Shown here one piece after another: positions 1 to 6,965 of a stretch of DNA of 16,582 nt. How positions within the stretch are numbered: position 1 is the stretch's first letter; each line of letters begins with the position of its first letter. The notes under the pieces were generated by a model. The model searched no databases and was not told where the DNA came from. It was given only the letters and a program-made list of their open reading frames with translations. The stretch is from NCBI RefSeq assembly GCF_020216685.1, contig NZ_JAIWNS010000121.1, forward strand, positions 1 through 16,582, in the 5' to 3' direction. This DNA comes from Methanospirillum hungatei (GTDB lineage Archaea; Halobacteriota; Methanomicrobia; Methanomicrobiales; Methanospirillaceae). The translations under genes were made by a program, and so were the position numbers.

Positions 1-7
1 GAAGATC

Positions 8-703
8 TTATCCTAGAATTGTATTTAAAAGGGATGATTTTCCTGAACTGACCCTGCCAAATACGGCAATCTCAAATACCTGATCCTCGGCACTGTCAAG
101 AATAGAGGATATCTGACCACGGAATTCCACAAGCCCATGTTCTGATACCTGCTGCTCAATGGTGCGAAGAAGATCCAGATCATGGGATGTACTCTCCAGT
201 TTTGAAAGTCGCTCCTTAATATTCTGCCCACCGGTGCCGGAGAGAAACTGTTCAACCTGACGAATGAGAACCCGGAGCTCACTCACCGCCCCTGACAGAC
301 AGGTCTCTCCCTCACTGGTCATCTCTCCATACCCCCGCATCGCAGAGGGACGCATTTCATCAACTGATACCTGCATCGATGCCAGCCTGACACGAACGGC
401 TCTCGATGCCGGAATATCCGGAGAACTCTTCGGGATACCGGCACTATCAAGAACCCGAAAAAGCCTGTTTCTCATATGGGAGATATAGTCTTTAATGCAG
501 GTCTTCTGGGCAGGAGTGATATCTGGCACATACTGTGGAAATGCGGTATTTGAAGCGCCTTCATCCATTATTCCTTCTATCTCATCAAGGAGATAATCCA
601 GGTGCTGACATCCGATTCGTATCCTGTTTGCATGACTTGGAGAGAAAATAATTCTTTTTTCAGGTTCGGGTTTCTTTTCAGACATATACATCACCCTGGA
701 CAT
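8..703 (-). pseudogene. Dynamin-like GTPase, cut off by an in-frame TAA just after the P-loop
   Basis: The 231-residue product has a helical, charged N-terminal region of about 205 residues. A canonical P-loop follows near the end (AVFGRVSSGKSSLLNTILG, with GxxxxGKS). In dynamin-like and related GTPases this segment opens the G domain, so G2-G5, the actual GTP-binding core, should follow. Here the frame ends at TAA (8-10) directly after Leu-Gly. The next in-frame codons, GAT CTT, read Asp-Leu, which fits the usual LG-x-D-L-L-P continuation, so one changed base (for example AAA to TAA) would explain the break. As read, the product cannot bind or hydrolyse GTP normally. The rest of the gene would lie left of the window. 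Two starts are possible: ATG at 703 (GGTGAT 8 bases upstream) and ATG at 685 (GGGTGAT about 4 bases upstream). A sequencing error or a genuinely split gene are alternatives. Confidence 0.6.
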
Positions 704-760
704 ACTCTGATATCACCGGATGAGCAGAGAGAGTCTGATCATTCTCATATGCCTGTTTCC

Positions 761-770
761 ATATGTATAT
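761..770 (-). promoter_or_regulatory. Candidate TATA box for the GTPase gene
   Basis: On the minus strand the site reads ATATACATAT, about 62 bases before the ATG at 703. A transcript starting some 25 bases downstream would have a leader of about 37 bases that carries the GGTGAT site. This is inferred from spacing and composition only. Confidence 0.3.
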
Positions 771-779
771 CATACCCTC

Positions 780-1238
780 TCAATTCCTGGATGGGAGTGT
801 GTTTTTGAGCATCAGACGGATCTCCTTTAATGGATTACAAAATCCCTCAGCAAGCCTGCCTCCTTTCATATCACGGGCGAGTGCATCAGCATACAGCTGG
901 TGAATAAGGAGAATAAGTTTCAAGTCTTCCTGCATATCAGGGAGAAAGGAGAAAGGATACAGGCTTAATCTGAACCGCTCCAGAAGATCAGCAGGAGTTC
1001 TGGATTGAATTAAATTTTCAAAAAATGATGGTGATTTCTGCCCCATATCTATGATAACGTCATACAGCGGCGGTGGAACTGACCGGTATGAGGAGGTAAG
1101 ATCCTCAATAAACCACTTCATGGACCGGATCTCTTCATGGATAATCCGGTAGTGCCGGTTATGATACAGATGTAACATCCGATCAACATTCCGGTTCATC
1201 TCATATGCCGGATCAGACATATGGCCAGCTACGGGCAT
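780..1238 (-). CDS. Helical protein of unknown function
   Basis: I do not recognise this 152-residue protein. It appears soluble: no signal peptide or membrane segment is visible. It is rich in charged and aromatic residues, including several His and Tyr near residues 23-35, and looks largely alpha-helical with leucine-rich stretches around 85-125. There are no cysteine clusters or nucleotide-binding motifs. The start at 1238 is supported by AGGAT about 7 bases upstream; a second ATG at codon 7 has a poorer site. It lies 76 bases upstream of the truncated GTPase gene on the same strand, so the two could be co-transcribed or functionally linked, but the GTPase gene also has its own TATA-like site. 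Upstream it diverges from the crcB operon. Confidence 0.55.
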   Translation of the reverse strand: MPVAGHMSDPAYEMNRNVDRMLHLYHNRHYRIIHEEIRSMKWFIEDLTSSYRSVPPPLYDVIIDMGQKSPSFFENLIQSRTPADLLERFRLSLYPFSFLPDMQEDLKLILLIHQLYADALARDMKGGRLAEGFCNPLKEIRLMLKNTLPSRN

Positions 1239-1305
1239 AATATATCCTGACCGTGACAGGTAGTCAAGATGTGCCTGAATATTTTTCGGACTTTCTCTGA
1301 GGATA

Positions 1306-1371
1306 GCCTTTTCGTCTTATGAAACGAAAATGATCGAAAGGGCAGTCTGATTTTTCCCACAGGTAAATCAG
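1306..1371 (+). promoter_or_regulatory. Structured leader of the crcB operon with competing stems
   Basis: The region before crcB can fold in alternative ways. GCCTTTTCG (1306-1314) pairs with CGAAAGGGC (1335-1343) over 9 base pairs with one G-U. This competes with TTTTCGT (1309-1315) pairing with ACGAAAA (1324-1330). A further stem, CTGATTT/AAATCAG (1347-1353 and 1365-1371), sits just before the ribosome-binding region. An upstream AT-rich stretch (1279-1286) could be the TATA box, giving a leader of about 80 bases. Switching structures before fluoride-export genes suggest a sensor, but the known fluoride riboswitch consensus is not recognisable here. Confidence 0.35.
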
Positions 1372-1387
1372 AAGGCTGGGACCTTTG

Positions 1388-1762
1388 ATGAAATTTGTAC
1401 CCAAAGAATCAGCACTCGTTGGTATTGGCGGATGTATCGGATCTATTGCCCGGTATCAGATCAATGAATGGATTCCCTCTTTATTAGGGACATGTATTGT
1501 CAATGTGCTCGGCTGCATTGCGATCGGATTTCTGATGTACGAGTCTATTTATTTTGGAGCATTCAGCCGGAACTCCCGTCTCCTGCTTGGTGCAGGAATG
1601 ATCGGTTCATTTACGACGTTTTCAGCCTTTGCAACCCAGACGATAGAAGCAGGACTTTTTTATGGAATGATCTTCATCGCTGCCAATATCCTGTGCGGAC
1701 TTATGGGAGTATTCATGGGACGCCAGATCATCCTGCGGAAAAGGAGATCATGGAACATCTGA
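1388..1762 (+). CDS. crcB: Fluoride ion channel CrcB/Fluc, first subunit
   Basis: Small membrane protein (124 residues) of the CrcB/Fluc family, passive fluoride channels that relieve cytoplasmic fluoride toxicity. Family motifs are visible: an N-terminal glycine-rich stretch with GSIARY, the pore-lining Asn in [10 protein letters not shown], and [12 protein letters not shown] with the conserved Phe and Thr residues in the broken third helix. Four membrane segments fit the family. The C-terminus is strongly basic (RKRR), placing both ends inside by the positive-inside rule. ATG at 1388 is preferred to the TTG just before it; no strong ribosome site is visible. It overlaps the second crcB by 13 bases. 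As in other organisms with two small crcB genes in tandem, the pair probably forms a heterodimer. Confidence 0.93.
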   Translation: MKFVPKESALVGIGGCIGSIARYQINEWIPSLLGTCIVNVLGCIAIGFLMYESIYFGAFSRNSRLLLGAGMIGSFTTFSAFATQTIEAGLFYGMIFIAANILCGLMGVFMGRQIILRKRRSWNI

Positions 1763-2112
1763 TCCTTGTCGGAATTGGAGGAGCGGTCGGAGCCATGCTC
1801 CGGTTTGAACTCTCAAAACTCCGTCCGGTCAGGAGCATTCCTCTGGGAACGGCCCTCGTAAATATCATCGGTAGTTTTCTCTTTGGGTGTGTTGTGTTCT
1901 CGCGATCTCCCGGAGATATCTATTACCTGGTGGATGTCGGAATTCTGGGAGGGTTTACCACCTTCTCAACCTTCTCCTTTGAAACATTCAGGATGTTTGA
2001 GGAGCAGGATTATCAGACTATGGCTCTGAATATCTCGATAAATCTTATAGGAAGCCTGATTGGAGTACTATTCAGTTTTGTTCTTGTGACGCTGATTTTA
2101 ACAGGAGGATAA
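1750..2112 (+). CDS. crcB: Fluoride ion channel CrcB/Fluc, second subunit
   Basis: Second CrcB/Fluc protein (120 residues), with the same family marks: [23 protein letters not shown] with the channel Asn, and [12 protein letters not shown]. Four membrane helices are expected. Unlike its partner, its C-terminus is uncharged and its first loop ([11 protein letters not shown]) is basic, so this copy should insert the other way up, with both ends outside. That fits the antiparallel two-subunit architecture of Fluc channels. The ATG at 1750 has a strong AAGGAG 3 to 4 bases upstream, inside the end of the first crcB, so translation is probably coupled. The open frame extends further upstream, but that part is only a shadow of the first gene. 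The stop is directly followed by the DUF190 start codon. Confidence 0.93.
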   Translation: MEHLILVGIGGAVGAMLRFELSKLRPVRSIPLGTALVNIIGSFLFGCVVFSRSPGDIYYLVDVGILGGFTTFSTFSFETFRMFEEQDYQTMALNISINLIGSLIGVLFSFVLVTLILTGG

Positions 2113-2436
2113 ATGTTATCGGATGGAATGCTTTTACGAATATATATTGCAGAATCAGCAAAAATCGGAAAAAAACCTGCATACCGGCATCTTGTTGAGA
2201 TGTTCAAGAAAAGAGGATTTCCCGGGTGCACCGTATTCCGGGGAATGGTCGGATATGGACATGAACAGGTTATTCACACCGTCGATGTCTTAAACTTCTC
2301 AATGGACCTGCCCGTGGTCATTGATGTCGTTGATACAAAGGAGCGGGTTATGAGCATTGTTGATGAAGTGGAAGAACTGGTCGAACATGGGCTTGTCATC
2401 ACCCATGACGTGAAGATGGGAAGAAAACAGAAGTAA
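2113..2436 (+). CDS. DUF190 (UPF0166) family protein
   Basis: Protein of 107 residues matching the DUF190 family: an N-terminal strand (MLLRIYIAES), the GxxxYRHLVEMFKKRG helix, GCTVFRGMVGYG, a DLPVVIDVVD strand and a final helix ending VITHDVKM. This is a PII-like alpha/beta fold that is expected to be soluble and oligomeric. The biochemical role is not established, but DUF190 genes are frequently next to crcB, so a regulatory or accessory role in fluoride export is a reasonable inference. Its ATG follows the crcB stop with no gap, and AGGAGG lies 4 bases before it, so it is the third gene of one operon. An internal ATG at 2128 is possible but has no comparable ribosome site. Confidence 0.9.
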   Translation: MLSDGMLLRIYIAESAKIGKKPAYRHLVEMFKKRGFPGCTVFRGMVGYGHEQVIHTVDVLNFSMDLPVVIDVVDTKERVMSIVDEVEELVEHGLVITHDVKMGRKQK

Positions 2437-2483
2437 ATCCTGGTAAACAGGAACAGGAGTCATCAGCTGGAAAAAGCGGTTAC

Positions 2484-2517
2484 AGGTGAACCCCATCACC
2501 TTGTTTTACCTTATTTT
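2484..2517 (+). terminator. Hairpin terminator after the crcB-DUF190 operon
   Basis: AGGTGA (2484-2489) and TCACCT (2496-2501) form a perfect 6-base-pair stem with a 6-base loop. A T-rich tail (TTGTTTTACCTTATTTTA) runs on to the end of the convergent enolase gene. It lies 48 bases after the DUF190 stop. Confidence 0.5.
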
Positions 2518-2520
2518 ACA

Positions 2521-3801
2521 TTATGCAGAATTGAATGCCTTTCTTCCTGCGTATCTGGCCTTATCTCCAAGGAACTCGTTGATACGGAGGAGCTGATTAT
2601 ACTTCTCAACCCGCTCTCCACGACAGGGTGCACCGGTCTTAAGCTGACCACATCCAAGTGCAACCGTCAGATCAGCAATGAATGAATCACAGGTCTCACC
2701 ACTCCGGTGAGAGACCATCGTTCCCCAGCCGGCTTTTTGTGCAAGACGAACGGCATCCATGGTTTCGGTAACCGTACCGATCTGGTTGAGCTTTATCAGA
2801 ACTGCATTTGCAGTCTTTTCTTTCAGACCGCGGTTTATTCGTTCAGGATTGGTAACAAAGATGTCATCGCCGACGATCTGGATGGTATTTCCAAGACGTT
2901 TTGTCATGAATGCAAACCCTTCCCAGTCATCCTCGGCAAGTCCGTCTTCAATAGAGATGATCGGATAGGTCCGGATCATGTCTTCATAATAATCAGTCAT
3001 TTCTGCTGATGTAAGGACCTTCTTCTCAGTCCGGAGCGTGTATTTTCCATCCTCATAAAACCCGCTTGATGCCGGATCAAGGACCAGAGCGATCTCTTTT
3101 CCTGGTGAATACCCGGCCTCTTCTATTGCGTGGACGATGAGCGATGCTGGTTCAAGATTTGACGGCACTATCGGAGCAAACCCTCCCTCATCACCGACGC
3201 CGGTTGAAAGCCCTTTCTTTTTCAGAACTGATTTCAGGGAGTGATAGACTTCGCATCCCCACCGAACCGCTTCAGGATAGTCAGGAGCTCCCACCGGGGC
3301 TATCATGTACTCCTGAAAGTCTGATCCCTGCCAGTTGGCATGAGCGCCCCCGTTCATAATATTCATACAGGGCACGGGCATGAGAGTAGATTTGGGGCCA
3401 AGATACTCAGAGAGCAGAACGTCTTCGGAGTTTGCAGCGGCCCGTGCAACTGCCATTGAGACCGTAAGAATGGCATTTGCACCAAGTTTTGCCTTGTTCG
3501 GGGTCCCGTCAAGTTCAATCATCACCGAGTCGATACTTTTCTGCTCAAGAGCATCCCTTCCCAGGAGTTTGGGCGAGATAATGTCCTTAACGGCCTGAAC
3601 GGCACCCTGAACTCCCTTGCCTCCAAACCGCTTTTCACCGTCACGACGTTCAACCGCTTCATGGATCCCGGTTGATGCTCCGGAGGGACAAGCCGCCCGG
3701 CCCCGAATCCCGTTGTTCAGGGTGATATCGACCTCTACCGTAGGATTTCCTCGTGAATCAAGAATTTCACGGGCTATTATTCGCTTAATTCTGGTGTCCA
3801 T
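2521..3801 (-). CDS. eno: Enolase (phosphopyruvate hydratase)
   Basis: Interconverts 2-phosphoglycerate and phosphoenolpyruvate in glycolysis/gluconeogenesis; in a methanogen mainly the gluconeogenic route. The 426-residue length is standard. Visible landmarks: [16 protein letters not shown] at the start, the SGASTG loop (40-45), GGAHANW with His154, [10 protein letters not shown] with the general acid Glu205, the Mg ligands Asp242, Glu285 (SIEDG) and Asp312, the catalytic base Lys337 (LIKLNQIG), and SHRSGET (364-370) with the C-terminal Lys388. All active-site residues seem intact. GGTGA lies 6 bases before the ATG at 3801. It is a single-gene unit: convergent with the crcB operon and divergent from the DUF167 gene across 226 bases. 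A possible TATA (TTTTTATTT on the minus strand, about 3876-3884) lies in that gap. Confidence 0.97.
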   Translation of the reverse strand: MDTRIKRIIAREILDSRGNPTVEVDITLNNGIRGRAACPSGASTGIHEAVERRDGEKRFGGKGVQGAVQAVKDIISPKLLGRDALEQKSIDSVMIELDGTPNKAKLGANAILTVSMAVARAAANSEDVLLSEYLGPKSTLMPVPCMNIMNGGAHANWQGSDFQEYMIAPVGAPDYPEAVRWGCEVYHSLKSVLKKKGLSTGVGDEGGFAPIVPSNLEPASLIVHAIEEAGYSPGKEIALVLDPASSGFYEDGKYTLRTEKKVLTSAEMTDYYEDMIRTYPIISIEDGLAEDDWEGFAFMTKRLGNTIQIVGDDIFVTNPERINRGLKEKTANAVLIKLNQIGTVTETMDAVRLAQKAGWGTMVSHRSGETCDSFIADLTVALGCGQLKTGAPCRGERVEKYNQLLRINEFLGDKARYAGRKAFNSA

Positions 3802-4027
3802 CGGGGTTCACCATAAAGAGATTGGTCGGGATACAATAAAGGGAAAACTCATGTGAGAATTAAAGAGCGAAATAAAAATGGTGAGAGACAACATATGTGA
3901 TGTTTTCTGCCGTCCGGCTTTCCGGGAAGAGTGCACGGACTCATGACCCAATATACGGATTGTACATTGAAATCCTTCTACTCTGTTGACAGCAGGTATA
4001 CCCTACAATCTCAAATAATCATATACT

Positions 4028-4381
4028 ATGAAAAAATCAAACGCGGGACAGGATAATCACACCGAACCATCAGTGAAAGACTATAAAGATATCTTTCAGG
4101 AAACTCCGGAGGGTATTATCATCACCATTGAAGTATCAGCCGGGAGTAAAAAGTCGCTCTTTCCTGACGGATATAATCCCTGGCGGAAAGCATTTGGTAT
4201 TGCGGTAAAAGCTCCCCCGGTTGAGGGAAAAGCAAACAAGGCGATCATGGAACTCATCGCCGGATATTTTCACCTGCCGGTCCACGCCGTCACCATTCTG
4301 TCTGGGCAGACCTCTTCGGTGAAGAAGGTCAGGATTCATGGTATCTCGCGTCAGCAGATAATTGACCTCATCAGTGGGTAG
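4028..4381 (+). CDS. DUF167 (UPF0235/YggU) family protein
   Basis: Small soluble protein of 117 residues. Residues 30 to 115 match the DUF167 family: a VSAGSKK strand region, FGIAVKAPPVEGKANKA (56-72), which is the family signature, then LSGQTSSVKKVRI with the conserved Ser/Lys-rich stretch. Its function is not established. The first 25 residues are a polar, charged extension that most family members lack. No ribosome site precedes the ATG, so the mRNA may be leaderless. The gene lies 103 bases upstream of dnaG on the same strand, but dnaG has its own convincing TATA box, so they need not be one operon. Confidence 0.85.
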   Translation: MKKSNAGQDNHTEPSVKDYKDIFQETPEGIIITIEVSAGSKKSLFPDGYNPWRKAFGIAVKAPPVEGKANKAIMELIAGYFHLPVHAVTILSGQTSSVKKVRIHGISRQQIIDLISG

Positions 4382-4415
4382 AAAACCGAGAGAATGAGCT
4401 GACCTTACCCTAATT

Positions 4416-4424
4416 CTTATATAC
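4416..4424 (+). promoter_or_regulatory. TATA box upstream of dnaG
   Basis: CTTATATAC is close to the archaeal TATA consensus. Initiation about 25 bases on (near 4445) would give a leader of about 40 bases with the GGGGGT ribosome site before the GTG start at 4485. Confidence 0.5.
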
Positions 4425-4484
4425 TTTCTGGTAGATGAATCTCCGTAGATATGATTCACATTGTTATGAACAGGGGGTTCTTAC

Positions 4485-5807
4485 GTGTATGAACAGGACA
4501 CAACGAAGTATCGAATTCACCTGGTTGTCCAGGCTGACGGGGTGGTCGACCGATCTGATGTAGTCGGAGCCATTTTTGGTCAGATTGAAGGACTCCTCGG
4601 GTCAGAACTTGAACTTCGTGAGCTCCAGAGACAGGGGAAACTTGGCCGGATTGATGTCAAGATCCAGAGCAGACTGGGAAAATCATATGGTGAGATAACC
4701 ATCCCGACCTCGGTAGACCGGGCAGAGACGGCAATACTTGCCGCTTCCATGGAGACTATCAACCGGGTCGGTCCCTGCGTATCAGAAATCCATGTCCAGT
4801 CGATTGAAGATGTCAGAATTACCAAACGGACCCAGATCATCGAACGGGCAAAGGCTCTCCTCCTTGAGTTTGAAGAACCAGGGATTGATCCTGATTCACT
4901 CATAGATGCTGTCCGTGAAAGTCAGCGGATCGAGAAGATAGCAACCATCGGAGTCGATAACGTCCCTGCCGGACCAAACGTGCTTGCATCAGACGCTATC
5001 ATCGTGGTAGAGGGGAGGGCAGATGTCATCAACCTGCTCCGTGCCGGAATCAAAAACGCTGTGGCCGTTGAAGGGACCAGCATCCCAAAGACCATCATCG
5101 ACCTGTGCCGGAAAAAGACCACAACTGCGTTCTTTGACGGGGACCGGGGAGGGGATCTCATATTGCGTGAACTTCTGGAAGTCACCGATGTGGATTTTGT
5201 CGCGTATCCGACACGGGGCGAGTCGGTTGAAGACCTGAGTCGTAAGGAGATAATTAAAGCGCTTCGAAACAAGGTGCCGGTTGAGTATGTCCTGGAAGAC
5301 CGGGTCGCAGAGTACCTGGCATCACAAAAATCTGAACAAAAGACTCCATCCGTTCGTGAACCGGGACGAGAGAAGATGAGTGAACCGGCACGATATCACC
5401 CACCAGCCCCTGAGGGTGACGCGGTGATCTCCTGTGAATGCACGGAAGAGATACCAGATGCCGTCTTTGAAGAAGAGAGCGTCACTGAGTATCAGGCAAA
5501 TCTCACGGATGATGAGGAAGATGACCGGCCAAGAACCGTGTTTACCCACATTCGGGAGGTAAAAAACCGTGGAACTGCACGGCTTATCGGGTTGGGCGGT
5601 GAGATGAAGAATGAACTCCCTGCCGGGGAAGTTGAGGAGAAACTCGGGGCAATGGAACAGGACCTTGAGGGAGTTGTCATCGATCAGGAGATCAACCAGC
5701 AGCTTCTTGACCAGTTCTCCCTGCATGGGATCAGGTATCTTGCCGCACCCTCATTTACCGGCATCGTGCGGCTTCCGGCTACAATCCGGCTCATTCCATT
5801 CAGATAG
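4485..5807 (+). CDS. dnaG: Archaeal DnaG-type primase / exosome subunit
   Basis: Archaeal DnaG protein of 440 residues. Members of this family have RNA primase activity reported for some species and are a stable subunit of the archaeal RNA exosome. The N-terminal region (8-165) is the archaeal conserved segment with [25 protein letters not shown] domain follows, with Glu176 in [15 protein letters not shown] and the metal-binding FFDGDRGG (Asp218, Asp220). After about residue 275 comes an acidic, low-complexity linker (about 281-350), then a conserved C-terminal module (about 375-440) starting near TARLIGLGG. It lacks the N-terminal zinc finger of bacterial DnaG, as expected in archaea. The start is GTG at 4485, with GGGGGT about 6 bases before it; the ATG 4 bases later is out of frame. 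A hairpin/T-run follows the stop directly. Confidence 0.95.
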   Translation: MYEQDTTKYRIHLVVQADGVVDRSDVVGAIFGQIEGLLGSELELRELQRQGKLGRIDVKIQSRLGKSYGEITIPTSVDRAETAILAASMETINRVGPCVSEIHVQSIEDVRITKRTQIIERAKALLLEFEEPGIDPDSLIDAVRESQRIEKIATIGVDNVPAGPNVLASDAIIVVEGRADVINLLRAGIKNAVAVEGTSIPKTIIDLCRKKTTTAFFDGDRGGDLILRELLEVTDVDFVAYPTRGESVEDLSRKEIIKALRNKVPVEYVLEDRVAEYLASQKSEQKTPSVREPGREKMSEPARYHPPAPEGDAVISCECTEEIPDAVFEEESVTEYQANLTDDEEDDRPRTVFTHIREVKNRGTARLIGLGGEMKNELPAGEVEEKLGAMEQDLEGVVIDQEINQQLLDQFSLHGIRYLAAPSFTGIVRLPATIRLIPFR

Positions 5808-5829
5808 CTGGTTTCAGGCTATTTTTTTT
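5804..5829 (+). terminator. Hairpin and T-run at the end of dnaG
   Basis: ATAGCTG (5804-5810) pairs with CAGGCTAT (5815-5822), with one bulged G and a 4-base loop, followed by eight T (5822-5829). The stem contains the dnaG stop codon. The AT-rich tail may also supply the TATA box (TTTATATTT) of the next gene. Confidence 0.55.
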
Positions 5830-5865
5830 ATATTTTTCTCACTAATCAGATAGTGGAGATCCAGT

Positions 5866-6150
5866 GTGCATAAAGAAGAATTAATATCCCTCCATACCAT
5901 GCTCACCAATGTCCGCGAGTATCTAGAGGAGCAGAACCCTGATGCAGACTTTACCGAGTATGATGCCCTGGAAATTACCCCTTCACAGACCCACCGGAGC
6001 AAAATGGAGCATAAATATGCGATATTTGTTCTGGGAAATGCCATTGCAAAGGCTATGAGAGAGGTAGACAATCCATCAGCAGCACGAATGGCTGACCGGA
6101 TGCATGAACTGGCCGAGAGGACACTAAAAGAGATAGAGATGGAAGGGTAA
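5866..6150 (+). CDS. UPF0058 family protein
   Basis: Protein of 94 residues matching UPF0058, a small, almost entirely helical family found in euryarchaea. Typical features are MHKEELISLH at the start, the mid-protein YDALEITPSQTHRSKMEHK stretch, and FVLGNAIAKAMRE. No function is known. The GTG at 5866 has GGAGAT 5 bases upstream, which decides the start. It follows dnaG by 58 bases, past a probable terminator, and is convergent with the ATP-grasp gene, the two stops being only 6 bases apart. A T-run (6161-6167) just past its stop may end its transcript. No cysteine cluster, signal or membrane segment is present. Confidence 0.88.
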   Translation: MHKEELISLHTMLTNVREYLEEQNPDADFTEYDALEITPSQTHRSKMEHKYAIFVLGNAIAKAMREVDNPSAARMADRMHELAERTLKEIEMEG

Positions 6151-6156
6151 CCCCTT

Positions 6157-6945
6157 CTACTTTTTTTGATCCTGTAAGACCAAGTACTCTGCAAGGAGCC
6201 GGGGGATCGGAGCCTGCATACAATGCCAGTTGGGTGTGCCGTTTACTTCAAGTACGACATATGATCCATTACAGGACAGCAGATCAACACCTCCGTAATC
6301 CACTCCGACTACCTGTGCTGCCCTGACTGCAATATCTGCCATCTCCTGTGGAATTTTAATTGCACTCCCGCACCCTCCCTGGTGGATGTTATGAGTCAGG
6401 TGATCAGATACCCGCATGATGGCCCCGACTGCCTTGTCACCGATGACAAAAACCCGGAAGTCGCGGTCATTTGGCACATATTCCTGCAGGTAATAGGGTG
6501 GATCTCCTAGCTCTGACTCGTTTTCAACCAGATGAATCCCAACCCCGTCAAACCCGTACACAGGTTTTGACACGGCTTTGGTGTGCTTTTGTATAAACTT
6601 CCCTGCCAGCGTCCGTGATTCGGTAAAAAATGTTGCAGGAGTCGGGACCCCGTGCTGCACCAGAAGGGCCGATGTCATCACCTTACTTGCACAGGTGACA
6701 ATACTCTCCGGTGAGTTTATAATTCTGTTTTTCAGTGACAGGGCCTGGAGTGATTCAAAATTATGACCATTCTGTCTGATTCCGCAGGCCCAGATGGTCG
6801 CTCCGGACAGATCATCTGAAAACGGATCGATTGCTTCTAAAAACCTGACCCGGTACGGATACCCCATCCGGTCAAGTTCATCCATGACCATCCGGGTTGA
6901 ATTGTCAGATGGAATATCGGTGGGTTTTGGAATAATGGTTATCAT
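6157..6945 (-). CDS. RimK-family ATP-grasp ligase, MptN/CofF-like
   Basis: 262-residue ATP-grasp enzyme of the RimK type, a family that joins an amino acid (often glutamate) to a carboxylate through an acyl-phosphate. A pre-ATP-grasp domain fills about residues 1-85. The ATP-grasp fold follows: KPVYGFDGVGI (127-137) is the glycine-rich ATP loop, LQEYVPNDRDFRVFVIG (153-169) holds the conserved Asp-x-Arg, NIHQGG (186-191) is the substrate loop, and LEVNGTPNW (232-240) provides the metal-binding Glu233 and Asn235. It follows tes by 20 bases on the same strand, so the two are probably co-transcribed. From memory, the M. jannaschii homologue pair is MJ0619-MJ0620, the latter being MptN, tetrahydromethanopterin:glutamate ligase. 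The F420 ligase CofF is the main alternative. No Shine-Dalgarno sequence is evident. Confidence 0.8.
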   Translation of the reverse strand: MITIIPKPTDIPSDNSTRMVMDELDRMGYPYRVRFLEAIDPFSDDLSGATIWACGIRQNGHNFESLQALSLKNRIINSPESIVTCASKVMTSALLVQHGVPTPATFFTESRTLAGKFIQKHTKAVSKPVYGFDGVGIHLVENESELGDPPYYLQEYVPNDRDFRVFVIGDKAVGAIMRVSDHLTHNIHQGGCGSAIKIPQEMADIAVRAAQVVGVDYGGVDLLSCNGSYVVLEVNGTPNWHCMQAPIPRLLAEYLVLQDQKK

Positions 6946-6965
6946 GGAACATCAAAAAAGGGAGG

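Noticed and set aside
8..10. Readthrough or pyrrolysine insertion at the GTPase stop
   Set aside because: The codon is TAA, whereas pyrrolysine uses TAG, and no recoding signal can be seen with the sequence cut off a few bases later.
1239..1387. Canonical fluoride (crcB-motif) riboswitch
   Set aside because: Its conserved core, including the GGnGAUGG and CCGCC-type pseudoknot segments, could not be found in the leader; only generic competing stems are visible.
1468..1749. Long N-terminal extension of the second CrcB protein
   Set aside because: This stretch is the first crcB gene read in another frame. The AAGGAG before ATG 1750 and the family length fix the start there.
3891..3960. C/D-box small RNA suggested by GTGATG near 3890
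   Set aside because: No matching D, C' and D' boxes occur at the required spacing.
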